33,895 nucleotides of DNA from DASVBJ01 sp036375895 (GTDB taxonomy: Bacteria > Actinomycetota > Actinomycetes > JACCUZ01), in contig DASVBJ010000020.1 in the NCBI GenBank assembly GCA_036375895.1, forward strand, positions 1 through 33,895. Direction: 5' to 3'. Position 1 is the first letter of the stretch. Each line of letters opens with the position of its first letter. A program made the translations under genes and the position numbers. Shown here in pieces: positions 1 through 7,508 of this stretch. The notes beneath the pieces were generated by a model that had not been told where the DNA came from, made no database searches, and worked only from the letters and a program-made list of their open reading frames with translations.

Positions 1-1
1 G

Positions 2-1297
2 ATGGACGTCAAGACGGGCGGCATCGTCGCGATGGCCAGCTACCCGACGTACAACCCGAACATCTGGGTCGGGGGGATCAGCCCCAAGGACTACCAGGCG
101 ATCACGAGCAAGAAGAACAACTACCCGAACCAGTCGCGTGCCACCCAGGGTGAGTTCGCCCCGGCCTCCACGTTCAAGGCGGTCTCGCTGCCGGGGGCGG
201 TGGCCGCCGGCTACTCGCTGCACCGCTCCTACGCGTGCCCCTCGGCGTACTCGATCGGCGGGCGGCCGAAACGGAACTACGAGTCGCAGGGCTACGGCAC
301 GATCTCCATGGAACGGGCGATCCAGGTCTCCTGCGACACGGTGTTCTACAAGTTCGCCTACGAGACCTGGCTGCGCCAGGGCGGCCTGCACGCCAAGCCC
401 AACGTGAAGGACCCGTTCACCGAGATGGCGAAGGCCTACGGCCTGGGGAAGCGCACCGGCATCGACCTCCCGAGCGAGGCGGACGGGCGGATCGCCGACC
501 GCGCCTGGAAGCAGGCCTACTGGAAGGCGACCAGGGACTTCTACTGCGCCAAGGCGAAGAGCGGCTATCCCGAGGTTGCCCGCACCGACCCGGAGCGGGC
601 CGACTACCTCCGGCAGCTCTCCCGCGAGAACTGCGTTGACGGCTGGGCGTACCGAGGTGGTGATGCCGCCAACTTCGCGATCGGGCAGGGCGACACGACC
701 GCCACCCCGCTGCAGATGGCCCGGGTCTACGCGGCCGTCGCCAACGGCGGCACGCTCGTCACGCCGCACATCGGCAAGGCGGTGATGACGCCCGAGGGCA
801 AGCTCGTGCGCACCATCGCGCCGAAGCCGGCCGGGCGCATCCCGGTGTCGCAGTCGACCCTGAAGTGGATGCGCAGCACGCTGCGCACGGTGACCGAGGT
901 CGGCACCGGCCGCGGTCCCTTCTTCCGGGCCGGGTTCCCCCTCGACAAGGTGCCGGTGGCGTCCAAGACGGGCACGGGTGAGGTCTACGGCAAGCAGACC
1001 ACCTCGTGGTTCGCGTCGTTCGCGCCGGCGAACAAGCCGCAGTACGCCATCGTGATGATGGTGTCGCAGGGCGGCACCGGATCGGGCACGTCCGGTCCGG
1101 CCGTGGCCGAGCTCTACAAGACCCTCTTCGGCGTGAACGGCCAGACGGTCGACCTGGCCAAGGCGTCCCCGCCCGGTGGTCACCCGGTGACCGCGCTGCC
1201 GGAGGTCCGCCCGGACGGCACGGTGGCGCAGCCCGAGTCGCGCGCCCGCAACCAGGCCGCCCCGCTGCCGCCGGTCCGCCGCGAGGACGGCTCATGA
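2..1297 (+). CDS. mrdA: Penicillin-binding protein 2, transpeptidase domain (5'-truncated by window edge)
   Basis: This is the C-terminal ~431 residues of a class B penicillin-binding protein that cross-links peptidoglycan during side-wall elongation, acting outside the membrane. The transpeptidase motifs are in order: S56-T-F-K59 (SxxK nucleophile), S110-C-D112 (the SxN-equivalent; SxD is normal in PBP2) and K322-T-G324 (KTG). The window opens on MDVKTGGIVAMASYPTYNPN, the first strand of the transpeptidase fold, so the N-terminal anchor and dimerisation domain lie upstream. The first ATG at position 2 is internal and not the true start. An insert between the second and third motifs carries two cysteines (C182, C211) that could form an extracytoplasmic disulfide (inference). 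The stop overlaps the rodA start (ATGA), so the two are translationally coupled, as usual for the PBP2-RodA pair. The identity is firm, but PBP2 and the related actinobacterial PbpA are separated here only by the RodA neighbour. Confidence 0.93.
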   Translation: MDVKTGGIVAMASYPTYNPNIWVGGISPKDYQAITSKKNNYPNQSRATQGEFAPASTFKAVSLPGAVAAGYSLHRSYACPSAYSIGGRPKRNYESQGYGTISMERAIQVSCDTVFYKFAYETWLRQGGLHAKPNVKDPFTEMAKAYGLGKRTGIDLPSEADGRIADRAWKQAYWKATRDFYCAKAKSGYPEVARTDPERADYLRQLSRENCVDGWAYRGGDAANFAIGQGDTTATPLQMARVYAAVANGGTLVTPHIGKAVMTPEGKLVRTIAPKPAGRIPVSQSTLKWMRSTLRTVTEVGTGRGPFFRAGFPLDKVPVASKTGTGEVYGKQTTSWFASFAPANKPQYAIVMMVSQGGTGSGTSGPAVAELYKTLFGVNGQTVDLAKASPPGGHPVTALPEVRPDGTVAQPESRARNQAAPLPPVRREDGS

Positions 1298-2478
1298 CCG
1301 TCGGCTACCGGCCCACGCCGTACACGGTCCCGCCTTCGCGCCGGTCCGGCCTGCTGCTCGGCCGCGATGCCCCGCTGCGCCGGCTGGACTGGGCCCTGCT
1401 GATGGCCGTGCTCGGCATGGCGGCGATCGGCACGTTCCTCGTCTGGTCGGCCACCCGGCAGGCCGCGATCGACAGCGGCGGCGACCCGCAGGCCTTCCTC
1501 AAGAAGCACCTGCTCAACATCGTGATCGGGTTGGGCCTGGGCGTGGTGGCGTCGATGTTCGACTACCGCAGCCTGCGCGCCTACGCGCCGGTCATCTACG
1601 TGCTGTCGATCATCGGGCTGCTCGCCGTGCTGTCGCCGCTCGGCGCGACCATCAACGGCTCGCACTCCTGGATCGTGCTGCCGGCCGGCTTCTCCGTGCA
1701 GCCCTCCGAGCTGGCGAAGGTCGCGCTCGTCGTCGGCATGGCGATGCTGCTCGCCGAGAAGCGCGACGCGGAGGACCAGCCGCGCGACGTCGACGTCCTG
1801 CTCGCACTCGCCTTCGCGGCCGTGCCGCTCGCCCTCGTCATGCTGCAGCCCGACCTGGGCACCGCGCTCGTGGTGAGCGCCCTGGTGCTGGGCGTCGTGG
1901 CGGTGTCGGGTGCACCGATCCGCTGGGTGCTTGGCCTGGTCCTCGGGGGGATCCTCGTGGCCACCGTGGCGATCCAGGTGGGTGTGCTCAAGGAGTACCA
2001 GCTCGCCCGGTTCACCGCCTTCATCGACCCCACGGCCGATCCCAAGGGCGCGGGCTACAACGTGCGGCAGGCGCAGATCGCCGTCGGCTCCGGCGGCTTC
2101 CACGGACAGGGCCTGTTCCACGGGGCCCAGACCCAGGGCAAGTTCGTGCCCGAGCAGCAGACCGACTTCATCTTCACCGTGGCGGGGGAGGAGCTCGGCT
2201 TCGTGGGCGCGGCGGGCCTCGTCGTACTCCTCGCCATCGTGCTCTGGCGAGCGATCCGCATCGCGCTGCGGGCGGAGGACATGTTCGGCCGGCTGGTGGC
2301 GGTCGGCATCGTGTGCTGGTTCACGTTCCAGTCGTTCGAGAACATCGGCATGACGCTGGGGATCATGCCGGTCACCGGGGTGCCGCTGCCGTTCGTGTCC
2401 TATGGAGGATCGTCGATGTTCGCGAACCTCATCGCCGTCGGCCTGCTGCAGAACGTGCACATGCGCCGGTATGCGTGA
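1294..2478 (+). CDS. rodA: RodA, SEDS-family peptidoglycan glycosyltransferase
   Basis: Polytopic membrane protein of 394 residues that polymerises lipid II into glycan strands and works as a complex with the PBP2 encoded just upstream. After a basic cytosolic N-terminus (~35 residues) come about ten hydrophobic helices. SEDS-family hallmarks are visible: FIFTVAGEELGF in the C-terminal third and the terminal signature PVTGVPLPFVSYGGSSM. The ATG at 1294 overlaps the mrdA stop by four bases. A start further downstream would remove the basic N-terminus and the coupling. FtsW is the main alternative, but the elongation-type PBP2 partner favours RodA. Length is at the family norm (~370-420). Confidence 0.95.
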   Translation: MTVGYRPTPYTVPPSRRSGLLLGRDAPLRRLDWALLMAVLGMAAIGTFLVWSATRQAAIDSGGDPQAFLKKHLLNIVIGLGLGVVASMFDYRSLRAYAPVIYVLSIIGLLAVLSPLGATINGSHSWIVLPAGFSVQPSELAKVALVVGMAMLLAEKRDAEDQPRDVDVLLALAFAAVPLALVMLQPDLGTALVVSALVLGVVAVSGAPIRWVLGLVLGGILVATVAIQVGVLKEYQLARFTAFIDPTADPKGAGYNVRQAQIAVGSGGFHGQGLFHGAQTQGKFVPEQQTDFIFTVAGEELGFVGAAGLVVLLAIVLWRAIRIALRAEDMFGRLVAVGIVCWFTFQSFENIGMTLGIMPVTGVPLPFVSYGGSSMFANLIAVGLLQNVHMRRYA

Positions 2479-2496
2479 CGAAGGGGAGGGAGAGCC

Positions 2497-2775
2497 ATGC
2501 GTGAGGACCGGGCCCGGGCGATCGTCGCGGCGCTGCGCGCGCGGGGCGTGATGGCCCACGTCGAGCAGCCGGGTGTGTTCCGCTTCGGGGTGCGGGTGGT
2601 GATCCCCGACGGTCGGCAGGCCGTCTGGGACACCGACGGCACCGCCGGGCTGGAGGCGCAGATCATGCGCGACAACGTGCTCGTGGGTTTCGTGCCGCAG
2701 ATCGAGGGGTCGGCGGACTTCGACGACGACCAGGTGGTCGAGACGATCGCCGGCACCGACTACGGCCCGGCCTGA
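2497..2775 (+). CDS. Conserved hypothetical protein, 92 aa
   Basis: I do not recognise a named family. The 92-residue protein begins 18 bases after rodA and has a good purine-rich ribosome binding site (GGGGAGGGAGAG, about 2482-2493). It is predicted soluble: no membrane segment and no signal peptide, with an acidic C-terminus (DFDDDQVVETIAG). The pattern of short beta strands (VFRFGVRVVIPDGRQAVWDTDG) suggests a small alpha/beta fold. Codon use matches the neighbours, and the tight spacing makes it the last gene of the mrdA-rodA transcript. A role in cell-wall growth is suggested by position only. Confidence 0.8.
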   Translation: MREDRARAIVAALRARGVMAHVEQPGVFRFGVRVVIPDGRQAVWDTDGTAGLEAQIMRDNVLVGFVPQIEGSADFDDDQVVETIAGTDYGPA

Positions 2776-2805
2776 CCCGTCGTACGCCGGACTCCGCGCG
2801 AGCGG

Positions 2806-2835
2806 TTGGGTGCAGGGACAGGGCGGGCTTACCCT
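2806..2835 (+). promoter_or_regulatory. Putative sigma-A-type promoter for the radical SAM gene
   Basis: TTGGGT (2806-2811), an 18-base spacer and TACCCT (2830-2835). The same -10 hexamer and spacer length recur at the rplU and rpsT promoters in this window. It would give a ~33-base 5' UTR containing the GGAGG (2860-2864) before the ATG at 2875. Confidence 0.55.
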
Positions 2836-2874
2836 GGAGCGATCCCACCCCAACCCGTCGGAGGTTCGTCCGCC

Positions 2875-4848
2875 ATGCCAGTCGAGTCGCTGTTCCCGCG
2901 ACTGGAGCCGCTGCTGCCGCGGGTGCAGAAGCCGATCCAGTACGTCGGCGGCGAGCTGAACTCGACCGTCAAGGACTGGGACGAGTGCGACGTCCGCTGG
3001 GCGCTGATGTATCCCGACGCCTACGAGGTCGGGGTGCCCAACCAGGGCGTCATGATCCTATACGAGGTGCTCAACGAGCAGGCGGGGACGCTCGCCGAGC
3101 GCACGTACGCCGTGTGGCCGGACATGGAGCGCCTGATGCGCGAGCACGGCGTGCCGCAGTTCACCGTCGACGCCCACCGACCGGTCGGCGCGTTCGACGT
3201 CCTGGGGGTGTCGTTCTCCACCGAGCTCGGCTACACAAACCTGCTGCTGGCCCTCGACCTCGCCGGCGTCCCGCTGGCGAGCGTCGACCGTGACGAGACG
3301 CACCCGCTGGTGATCGCCGGGGGCCACGCGGCCTTCAACCCCGAGCCGATCGCCGACTTCCTGGACGCCGCGGTGCTCGGCGACGGCGAGCAGGCAGTCC
3401 TCGAGATCTCGGCCACGCTCCGGGCCTGGAAGCGCGAGGGCTCGCCGGGTGGGCGCGACGAGATCCTCATGCGGCTGGCCCGCACCGGCGGCGTCTACGT
3501 GCCGCGCTTCTACGACGTCGACTACCTGCCCGACGGCCGCATCAAGCGGGTGGTGCCGAACCGTCCCGGTGTGCCGTGGCGGGTGGGCAAGCACACGGTG
3601 ATGGACCTGGACGAGTGGCCCTACCCCAAGCAGCCGCTCGTGCCTCTCGCCGAGTCGGTGCACGAGCGCGCGTCGGTGGAGATCTTCCGCGGCTGCACGC
3701 GGGGCTGCCGGTTCTGCCAGGCCGGCATGATCACCCGGCCGGTGCGCGAGCGCTCGATCACCGGGGTCGGGGAGATGGTCGAGAAGAGCCTGGCGGCCAC
3801 CGGGTTCGAGGAGGTCGGGCTGCTGTCGCTGTCGAGCGCCGACCACAGCGAGATCGGCGCGATGACGAAGGGGCTCGCCGACCGCTACGAGGGCACCCAG
3901 ACGTCCCTGTCCCTGCCCTCCACCCGCGTCGACGCCTTCAACATCGACCTGGCCAACGAGCTCACGCGCAACGGCCGCCGGTCGGGGCTGACGTTCGCCC
4001 CCGAGGGCGGCAGCGAGCGCATCCGCAAGGTGATCAACAAGATGGTCACCGAGGACGACCTGATCCGCACGGTCACCGCGGCCTACTCGGCCGGCTGGCG
4101 GCAGGTGAAGCTCTACTTCATGTGCGGGCTGCCGACGGAGACCGACGACGACGTCCTGCAGATCGCCGAGCTGGCGAAGAAGGTCATCGCCACCGGCCGC
4201 GAGGTGAGCGGGAGCCGGGACATCCGCTGCACGGTTTCCATCGGCGGCTTCGTGCCGAAGCCGCACACGCCGTTCCAGTGGGTGGGTCAGCTCGGCCACG
4301 AGGAGACCGATGCGCGGCTCGCCAAGCTGCGCGACGCGGTCCGTTCCGACAAGCAGTTCGCGCGCGCGATCGGTTTCCGCTACCACGACGGCAAGCCCGG
4401 CATCGTCGAGGGCTTGCTCTCCCGTGGCGACCGGCGTGTGGGCCGCGTCATCAAGGCCGTCTACGACGACGGCGGCCGATTCGACGGCTGGAGCGAGCAC
4501 TTCTCCTTCGACCGGTGGATGTCCTGCGCCGACAAGGCACTCGCCGACGAACCGGTCGACGTCGACTGGTACACCACGCGTGAGCGCGAGTACGCGGAGG
4601 TCCTGCCCTGGGACCACCTGGACTCCGGCCTCGACCGTGACTGGCTGTGGGAGGACTGGCAGGACGCCCTCACCGAGACCGAGGTCGACGACTGCCGGTG
4701 GACGCCGTGCTTCGACTGCGGCGTCTGCCCGCAGATGGGCACCGAGATCCAGGTCGGTCCCACCGGGCAGACGTTGCTGCCGCTGACCGTGCTCAACTCC
4801 AGCCGGGACCAGGTCCTGGCCGGCGGCCCGCCCTCCGCCCAGACATGA
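2875..4848 (+). CDS. TIGR03960-type B12-binding-domain radical SAM protein
   Basis: 657-residue radical SAM protein. The [4Fe-4S] motif CxxxCxxC is at C274, C278 and C281 (GCTRGCRFCQAG). An N-terminal ~200-residue alpha/beta region (VLGVSFSTELGYTN, VIAGGHAAFNPEPIADF) resembles a cobalamin-binding domain but lacks the classical DxHxxG cobalt-ligand motif. A Cys-rich tail near the end (DDCRWTPCFDCGVCPQMG) may bind a metal or a second cluster. This matches TIGR03960, which is typically encoded next to or fused with the TIGR03936/DUF2344 domain. That partner is the next plus-strand gene, after an inverted HNH gene. The reaction is not established; an RNA- or ribosome-linked role is often suggested from its neighbours. 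The ATG at 2875 is chosen for its GGAGG at 11-15 bases. An upstream in-frame TTG (2806) overlaps the promoter and is rejected. Confidence 0.92.
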   Translation: MPVESLFPRLEPLLPRVQKPIQYVGGELNSTVKDWDECDVRWALMYPDAYEVGVPNQGVMILYEVLNEQAGTLAERTYAVWPDMERLMREHGVPQFTVDAHRPVGAFDVLGVSFSTELGYTNLLLALDLAGVPLASVDRDETHPLVIAGGHAAFNPEPIADFLDAAVLGDGEQAVLEISATLRAWKREGSPGGRDEILMRLARTGGVYVPRFYDVDYLPDGRIKRVVPNRPGVPWRVGKHTVMDLDEWPYPKQPLVPLAESVHERASVEIFRGCTRGCRFCQAGMITRPVRERSITGVGEMVEKSLAATGFEEVGLLSLSSADHSEIGAMTKGLADRYEGTQTSLSLPSTRVDAFNIDLANELTRNGRRSGLTFAPEGGSERIRKVINKMVTEDDLIRTVTAAYSAGWRQVKLYFMCGLPTETDDDVLQIAELAKKVIATGREVSGSRDIRCTVSIGGFVPKPHTPFQWVGQLGHEETDARLAKLRDAVRSDKQFARAIGFRYHDGKPGIVEGLLSRGDRRVGRVIKAVYDDGGRFDGWSEHFSFDRWMSCADKALADEPVDVDWYTTREREYAEVLPWDHLDSGLDRDWLWEDWQDALTETEVDDCRWTPCFDCGVCPQMGTEIQVGPTGQTLLPLTVLNSSRDQVLAGGPPSAQT

Positions 4849-4895
4849 TCGTGAGGGATTTGGAGCGTTCAGGCGCCCGGAACCCCTCACGATCA
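4846..4895. repeat. Intergenic inverted repeat with 12-bp perfect arms; possible terminator
   Basis: TGATCGTGAGGG (4846-4857) is exactly complementary to CCCTCACGATCA (4884-4895). The 26-base loop can form its own imperfect stem (GTTC 4867-4870 with GAAC 4880-4883). The left arm starts on the stop codon of the radical SAM gene. It lies between the convergent ends of that gene and the HNH gene, so it could end both transcripts, though no U-tract follows. It resembles two other intergenic palindromes in the window (11069-11133, 33508-33576) in having GATC in the arm. Confidence 0.75.
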
Positions 4896-4948
4896 AGGTC
4901 ATCAGACCCGAGAGGTCGGAGCACAGGGCCGCAGGGCGGTGCCCTCGG

Positions 4949-6379
4949 TCAGGCGGCGTCCGCATCCGGACGGTCGGGCCGCACGCCGACCACCCGCCGG
5001 CCGGTGTCGTAGCCCTCGCCGGGACCGAACCCGGGCAGGGGCTCAGGCCTCACCACGACCCGGACGCCGGTGAGCATCGTCGCGGTGACGGAGCCGTCGG
5101 CGTGCAGGCGAGTGCGCACGAGGCCTCTGGTCTTGTGCTCGTGATGGCGCCGGCAACGCGGGGCGACGTTGGCGCTGCTGGTGGGCCCGCGTGGCCAGGG
5201 CTCGTCGTGGTCGAGGTCACAGCGTCGCGCGCTGCGTGCGCAGTCGTACGAGACGCAGCGCGGGTGCACGGCGCGGACATGCTCGGCGATCGCCGCCGTC
5301 GGCGTGTAGGTGGGCGTGTACAGCGGCGGCAGCGTCGTCAGGGCCGCCGTGACCGCGGCGGTCAGCTGCTCGCGGGTCCAGCCGTCCCGGGGCGCCCGGC
5401 CCAGCGGGACGAGCCGCTGCACCGCGCCGTGGGTGTCCGTGAGCACCGCACAGGTCCGCACCCCGCGCGCGATCTCGGCACGGGCCGTCTCGGCCGCACT
5501 GCGCGGGTCGACGGCCGCCGGGCCGCCGAGCCCTCTGAGCTCGCCGGGCGCGTCGGCGGCGGGGCCGTCCGCGAACAGCGTGTCGGCGTGCAGCACCAGG
5601 CCGATCTCGCGTTCGCGGCGGACGGGCACGGTGGGGAGCGCCGCCCCGTCGCGGATCCGGCGGAGGACGTCCATCAAGGCATCGACCCGGCGCTGGTCCA
5701 TGCTCAGCGACTCACCGTCGGATCCGACGCTCGGCCAGGCACGCGCGAGGTCCGTGATGACCTGGTCGGCCATGGCGATGTCGTGGTCGGCGGCGTGGAT
5801 CTGCAGCACGCCGGTGCCGTCACCCCACGGCCACGCCCTGACGGCGCGCTGGCGCACCGCGGCCTCCCGGCGGCGCCGGGCGGCATCGACGTCGGCGCGG
5901 ACCACCGCCCGCTCGACGCGGCCCCGCCAGGCGCGTGGGGAAGGCCCGTTCCACGGTGCCGACCCGGCACCCGGCAGGACGAGTGACTCCACGGCCCGGG
6001 CGGTCGCGTCGGCAAGCCCCTCGGTCGCCTCGGCCAGGACCTGTGCCCGGGTCAGGTCCAGCCGGCCCGCCGCCAGGGCGTCGAGCGTGTGGGGCAGCAC
6101 CCGTGTCAGCCGCCGCGCCAGCAGGCCGAACCGCTGGGCCTGCCCATGGCTGACACCGAGGACGGCCATGACCTCATCGGTGACCGCCGTCGCCACGACC
6201 TCCTCGTCGCACGGCTGGCCCGGCACGCGCGGGCGCGTCGCGAGCTCGGCCAGCGCCTCCGCCTCGCACCCGGCGGCGAGATCGGCGAGCAGCCGCAGCT
6301 GCTCTGCCTGCAGGGCGGCGATCTGCTGTGAGAGCGCACGCAGCTCGACGACCGTCTCGGCCACCTGCTGCTGTCCCAT
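4949..6379 (-). CDS. DUF222 / 13E12-repeat-family HNH endonuclease-like protein
   Basis: 476-residue minus-strand protein with the two-part build of the actinobacterial DUF222-HNH (13E12) family. The N-terminal ~300 residues are alpha-helical and Ala/Arg-rich (coiled-coil-like start VVELRALSQQIAALQAEQ). A C-terminal HNH domain has CDLDHDEPWPRG followed by N and RCRRHHEHKTRG, giving the H-N-H residues, with cysteines (CVSYDCARSARRC) that could bind zinc. Members occur in many dispersed copies in actinobacterial genomes; their activity and role are mostly untested. It is the only minus-strand gene in the first 33 kb and sits between two genes that are normally adjacent, which suggests insertion. 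ATG at 6379 has only a weak GGGG in front, so the start is uncertain. Confidence 0.9.
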   Translation of the reverse strand: MGQQQVAETVVELRALSQQIAALQAEQLRLLADLAAGCEAEALAELATRPRVPGQPCDEEVVATAVTDEVMAVLGVSHGQAQRFGLLARRLTRVLPHTLDALAAGRLDLTRAQVLAEATEGLADATARAVESLVLPGAGSAPWNGPSPRAWRGRVERAVVRADVDAARRRREAAVRQRAVRAWPWGDGTGVLQIHAADHDIAMADQVITDLARAWPSVGSDGESLSMDQRRVDALMDVLRRIRDGAALPTVPVRREREIGLVLHADTLFADGPAADAPGELRGLGGPAAVDPRSAAETARAEIARGVRTCAVLTDTHGAVQRLVPLGRAPRDGWTREQLTAAVTAALTTLPPLYTPTYTPTAAIAEHVRAVHPRCVSYDCARSARRCDLDHDEPWPRGPTSSANVAPRCRRHHEHKTRGLVRTRLHADGSVTATMLTGVRVVVRPEPLPGFGPGEGYDTGRRVVGVRPDRPDADAA

Positions 6380-6549
6380 GCCCCGACGCTAGACCTCGGC
6401 ACCGACAGTCAGAGCCTCTGAAACCCTTTGTCCACAACAGGTTCTGGTTCTCTGCAGGTGTCATGGCGGCCCGTCGGACCGCGACCCGCCAACGGTCATG
6501 GACAATGGCCGGGAGACGTCCGTCACAGATGTGAGAGGTGCCACCACCC

Positions 6550-7335
6550 GTGGCTCGCAAGCCCGAAGGGCCGCCGCCGCCCCCCGCCGTACAGCGGCTG
6601 CGAGTGCACTACGCCAAGCGTGGCCGGCTGCGCTTCACCAGCCACCGCGACTTCCAGCGGGCGTTCGAGCGCGCGCTGCGCCGCGCTGCCGTGCCGATGG
6701 CCTACTCCGCGGGGTTCTCGCCGCACCCGAAGGTGTCGTACGCCGGGGCGGCGCCCACCGGCGTCGCCAGCGAGGCCGAATACCTCGAGGTCGCTGTCGC
6801 CGAGCGCTGTGACCCCGAACGGCTGAGGGTCGCCCTGGACCGCTCCCTGCCGCCCGACCTGGACGTCCTCGAGATCATCGAAGTCCCGTCGGAGCCGCAG
6901 GGGGTCAAGATCGCGAGTCTCGCGGACCGGCTGGAGGCCTCGGAGTGGCAGATCCGCCTGGACGGGGTCGAGCCGGAGGCGGCGCGGGAGCCGGTCGCAG
7001 CGTTCCTCGCGGCGCCCGCGGTGGAGGTCTCCCGGATGACCAAGAACGGTCTGCGCACGTTCGACGCGCGGGCGGCGGTGGTCCGGCTCGAAGTCGTCGG
7101 CGCGCCGCACGGCGTCGCGGGGGAGGCCGGTCCGTGTGCCATACTGCGATTGGTTGTCCGGCATGTCACACCTGCCGTGCGACCCGACGATGTCCTCGCC
7201 GGACTCCGTCAGATCGGTCACCTCGCGCCGCCTGTGACCCCCGAGGTCACGAGGCTGGCGCAGGGCCCGCTCGACGAGCCGTCCGGCACGGTGTCCGACC
7301 CACTGGCACCGGACCGGGACACCGCCGGCGCCTGA
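6550..7335 (+). CDS. TIGR03936 / DUF2344 family protein, radical SAM partner
   Basis: 261-residue soluble protein with the DUF2344 signature near its N-terminus (RVHYAKRGRLRFTSHRDFQRAFERALRRA, then MAYSAGFSPHPKVSYAGA). This domain is regularly found beside, or fused to, the C-terminus of TIGR03960 radical SAM proteins, so it most likely works with the product of 2875-4848. It also lies directly upstream of RNase E/G, an arrangement shared by many actinobacteria; a role in RNA or ribosome metabolism is inference. The GTG at 6550 is chosen because GAGGTG (6535-6540) sits 9 bases before it. An in-frame GTG at 6538 would have no ribosome binding site. The C-terminal ~80 residues are less conserved-looking and acidic/proline-rich. 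Confidence 0.88.
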   Translation: MARKPEGPPPPPAVQRLRVHYAKRGRLRFTSHRDFQRAFERALRRAAVPMAYSAGFSPHPKVSYAGAAPTGVASEAEYLEVAVAERCDPERLRVALDRSLPPDLDVLEIIEVPSEPQGVKIASLADRLEASEWQIRLDGVEPEAAREPVAAFLAAPAVEVSRMTKNGLRTFDARAAVVRLEVVGAPHGVAGEAGPCAILRLVVRHVTPAVRPDDVLAGLRQIGHLAPPVTPEVTRLAQGPLDEPSGTVSDPLAPDRDTAGA

Positions 7336-7349
7336 CACGCCTGCCCGCA

Positions 7350-7488
7350 GCCCCGAGTGGCTCGGTGCGAGCGACGGGCGCGCCCGAGACGACTTCCGTC
7401 CGCGCGAGCGGACGGCTACGAGACAACGGTCCCTGTGCGGCGCCACGGGGTCTCGCGAAGCAGCGAGCACCCGCGTAGCCCGGGGACC
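7350..7488 (+). ncRNA. Candidate structured 5' leader of rne
   Basis: The gap before rne folds well on paper. Hairpin 1: CCGTCCGC (7396-7403), GNRA-type loop GCGA, GCGGACGG (7408-7415). It is flanked on both sides by the same unpaired-looking motif, GAGACGAC (7386-7393) and GAGACAAC (7420-7427). Then a three-way junction: GGTCC (7428-7432) closes with GGACC (7484-7488) and encloses CTGTG/CACGG (7433-7437/7444-7448) and CTCGC/GCGAG (7452-7456/7463-7467). Upstream, GCTCG-GTG-CGAGC (7360-7372) forms a further small stem. RNase E of enterobacteria is autoregulated through its own 5' UTR. A similar job here is inference; the sequence is not recognisably related. Confidence 0.55.
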
Positions 7489-7508
7489 ATGACGGGAGAC
7501 CGACCCGG

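Noticed and set aside
1180..2853. Very long minus-strand open frame antisense to mrdA and rodA
   Set aside because: The translation is His/Asp/Arg-rich low complexity without any family motif, as expected from the antisense frame of high-GC coding DNA.
6428..6436. TTGTCCACA, an exact match to the actinobacterial DnaA-box consensus, in the gap upstream of the HNH gene
   Set aside because: It is a single site with no cluster or AT-rich unwinding region; one such 9-mer in ~34 kb is not unlikely by chance. Not an origin.
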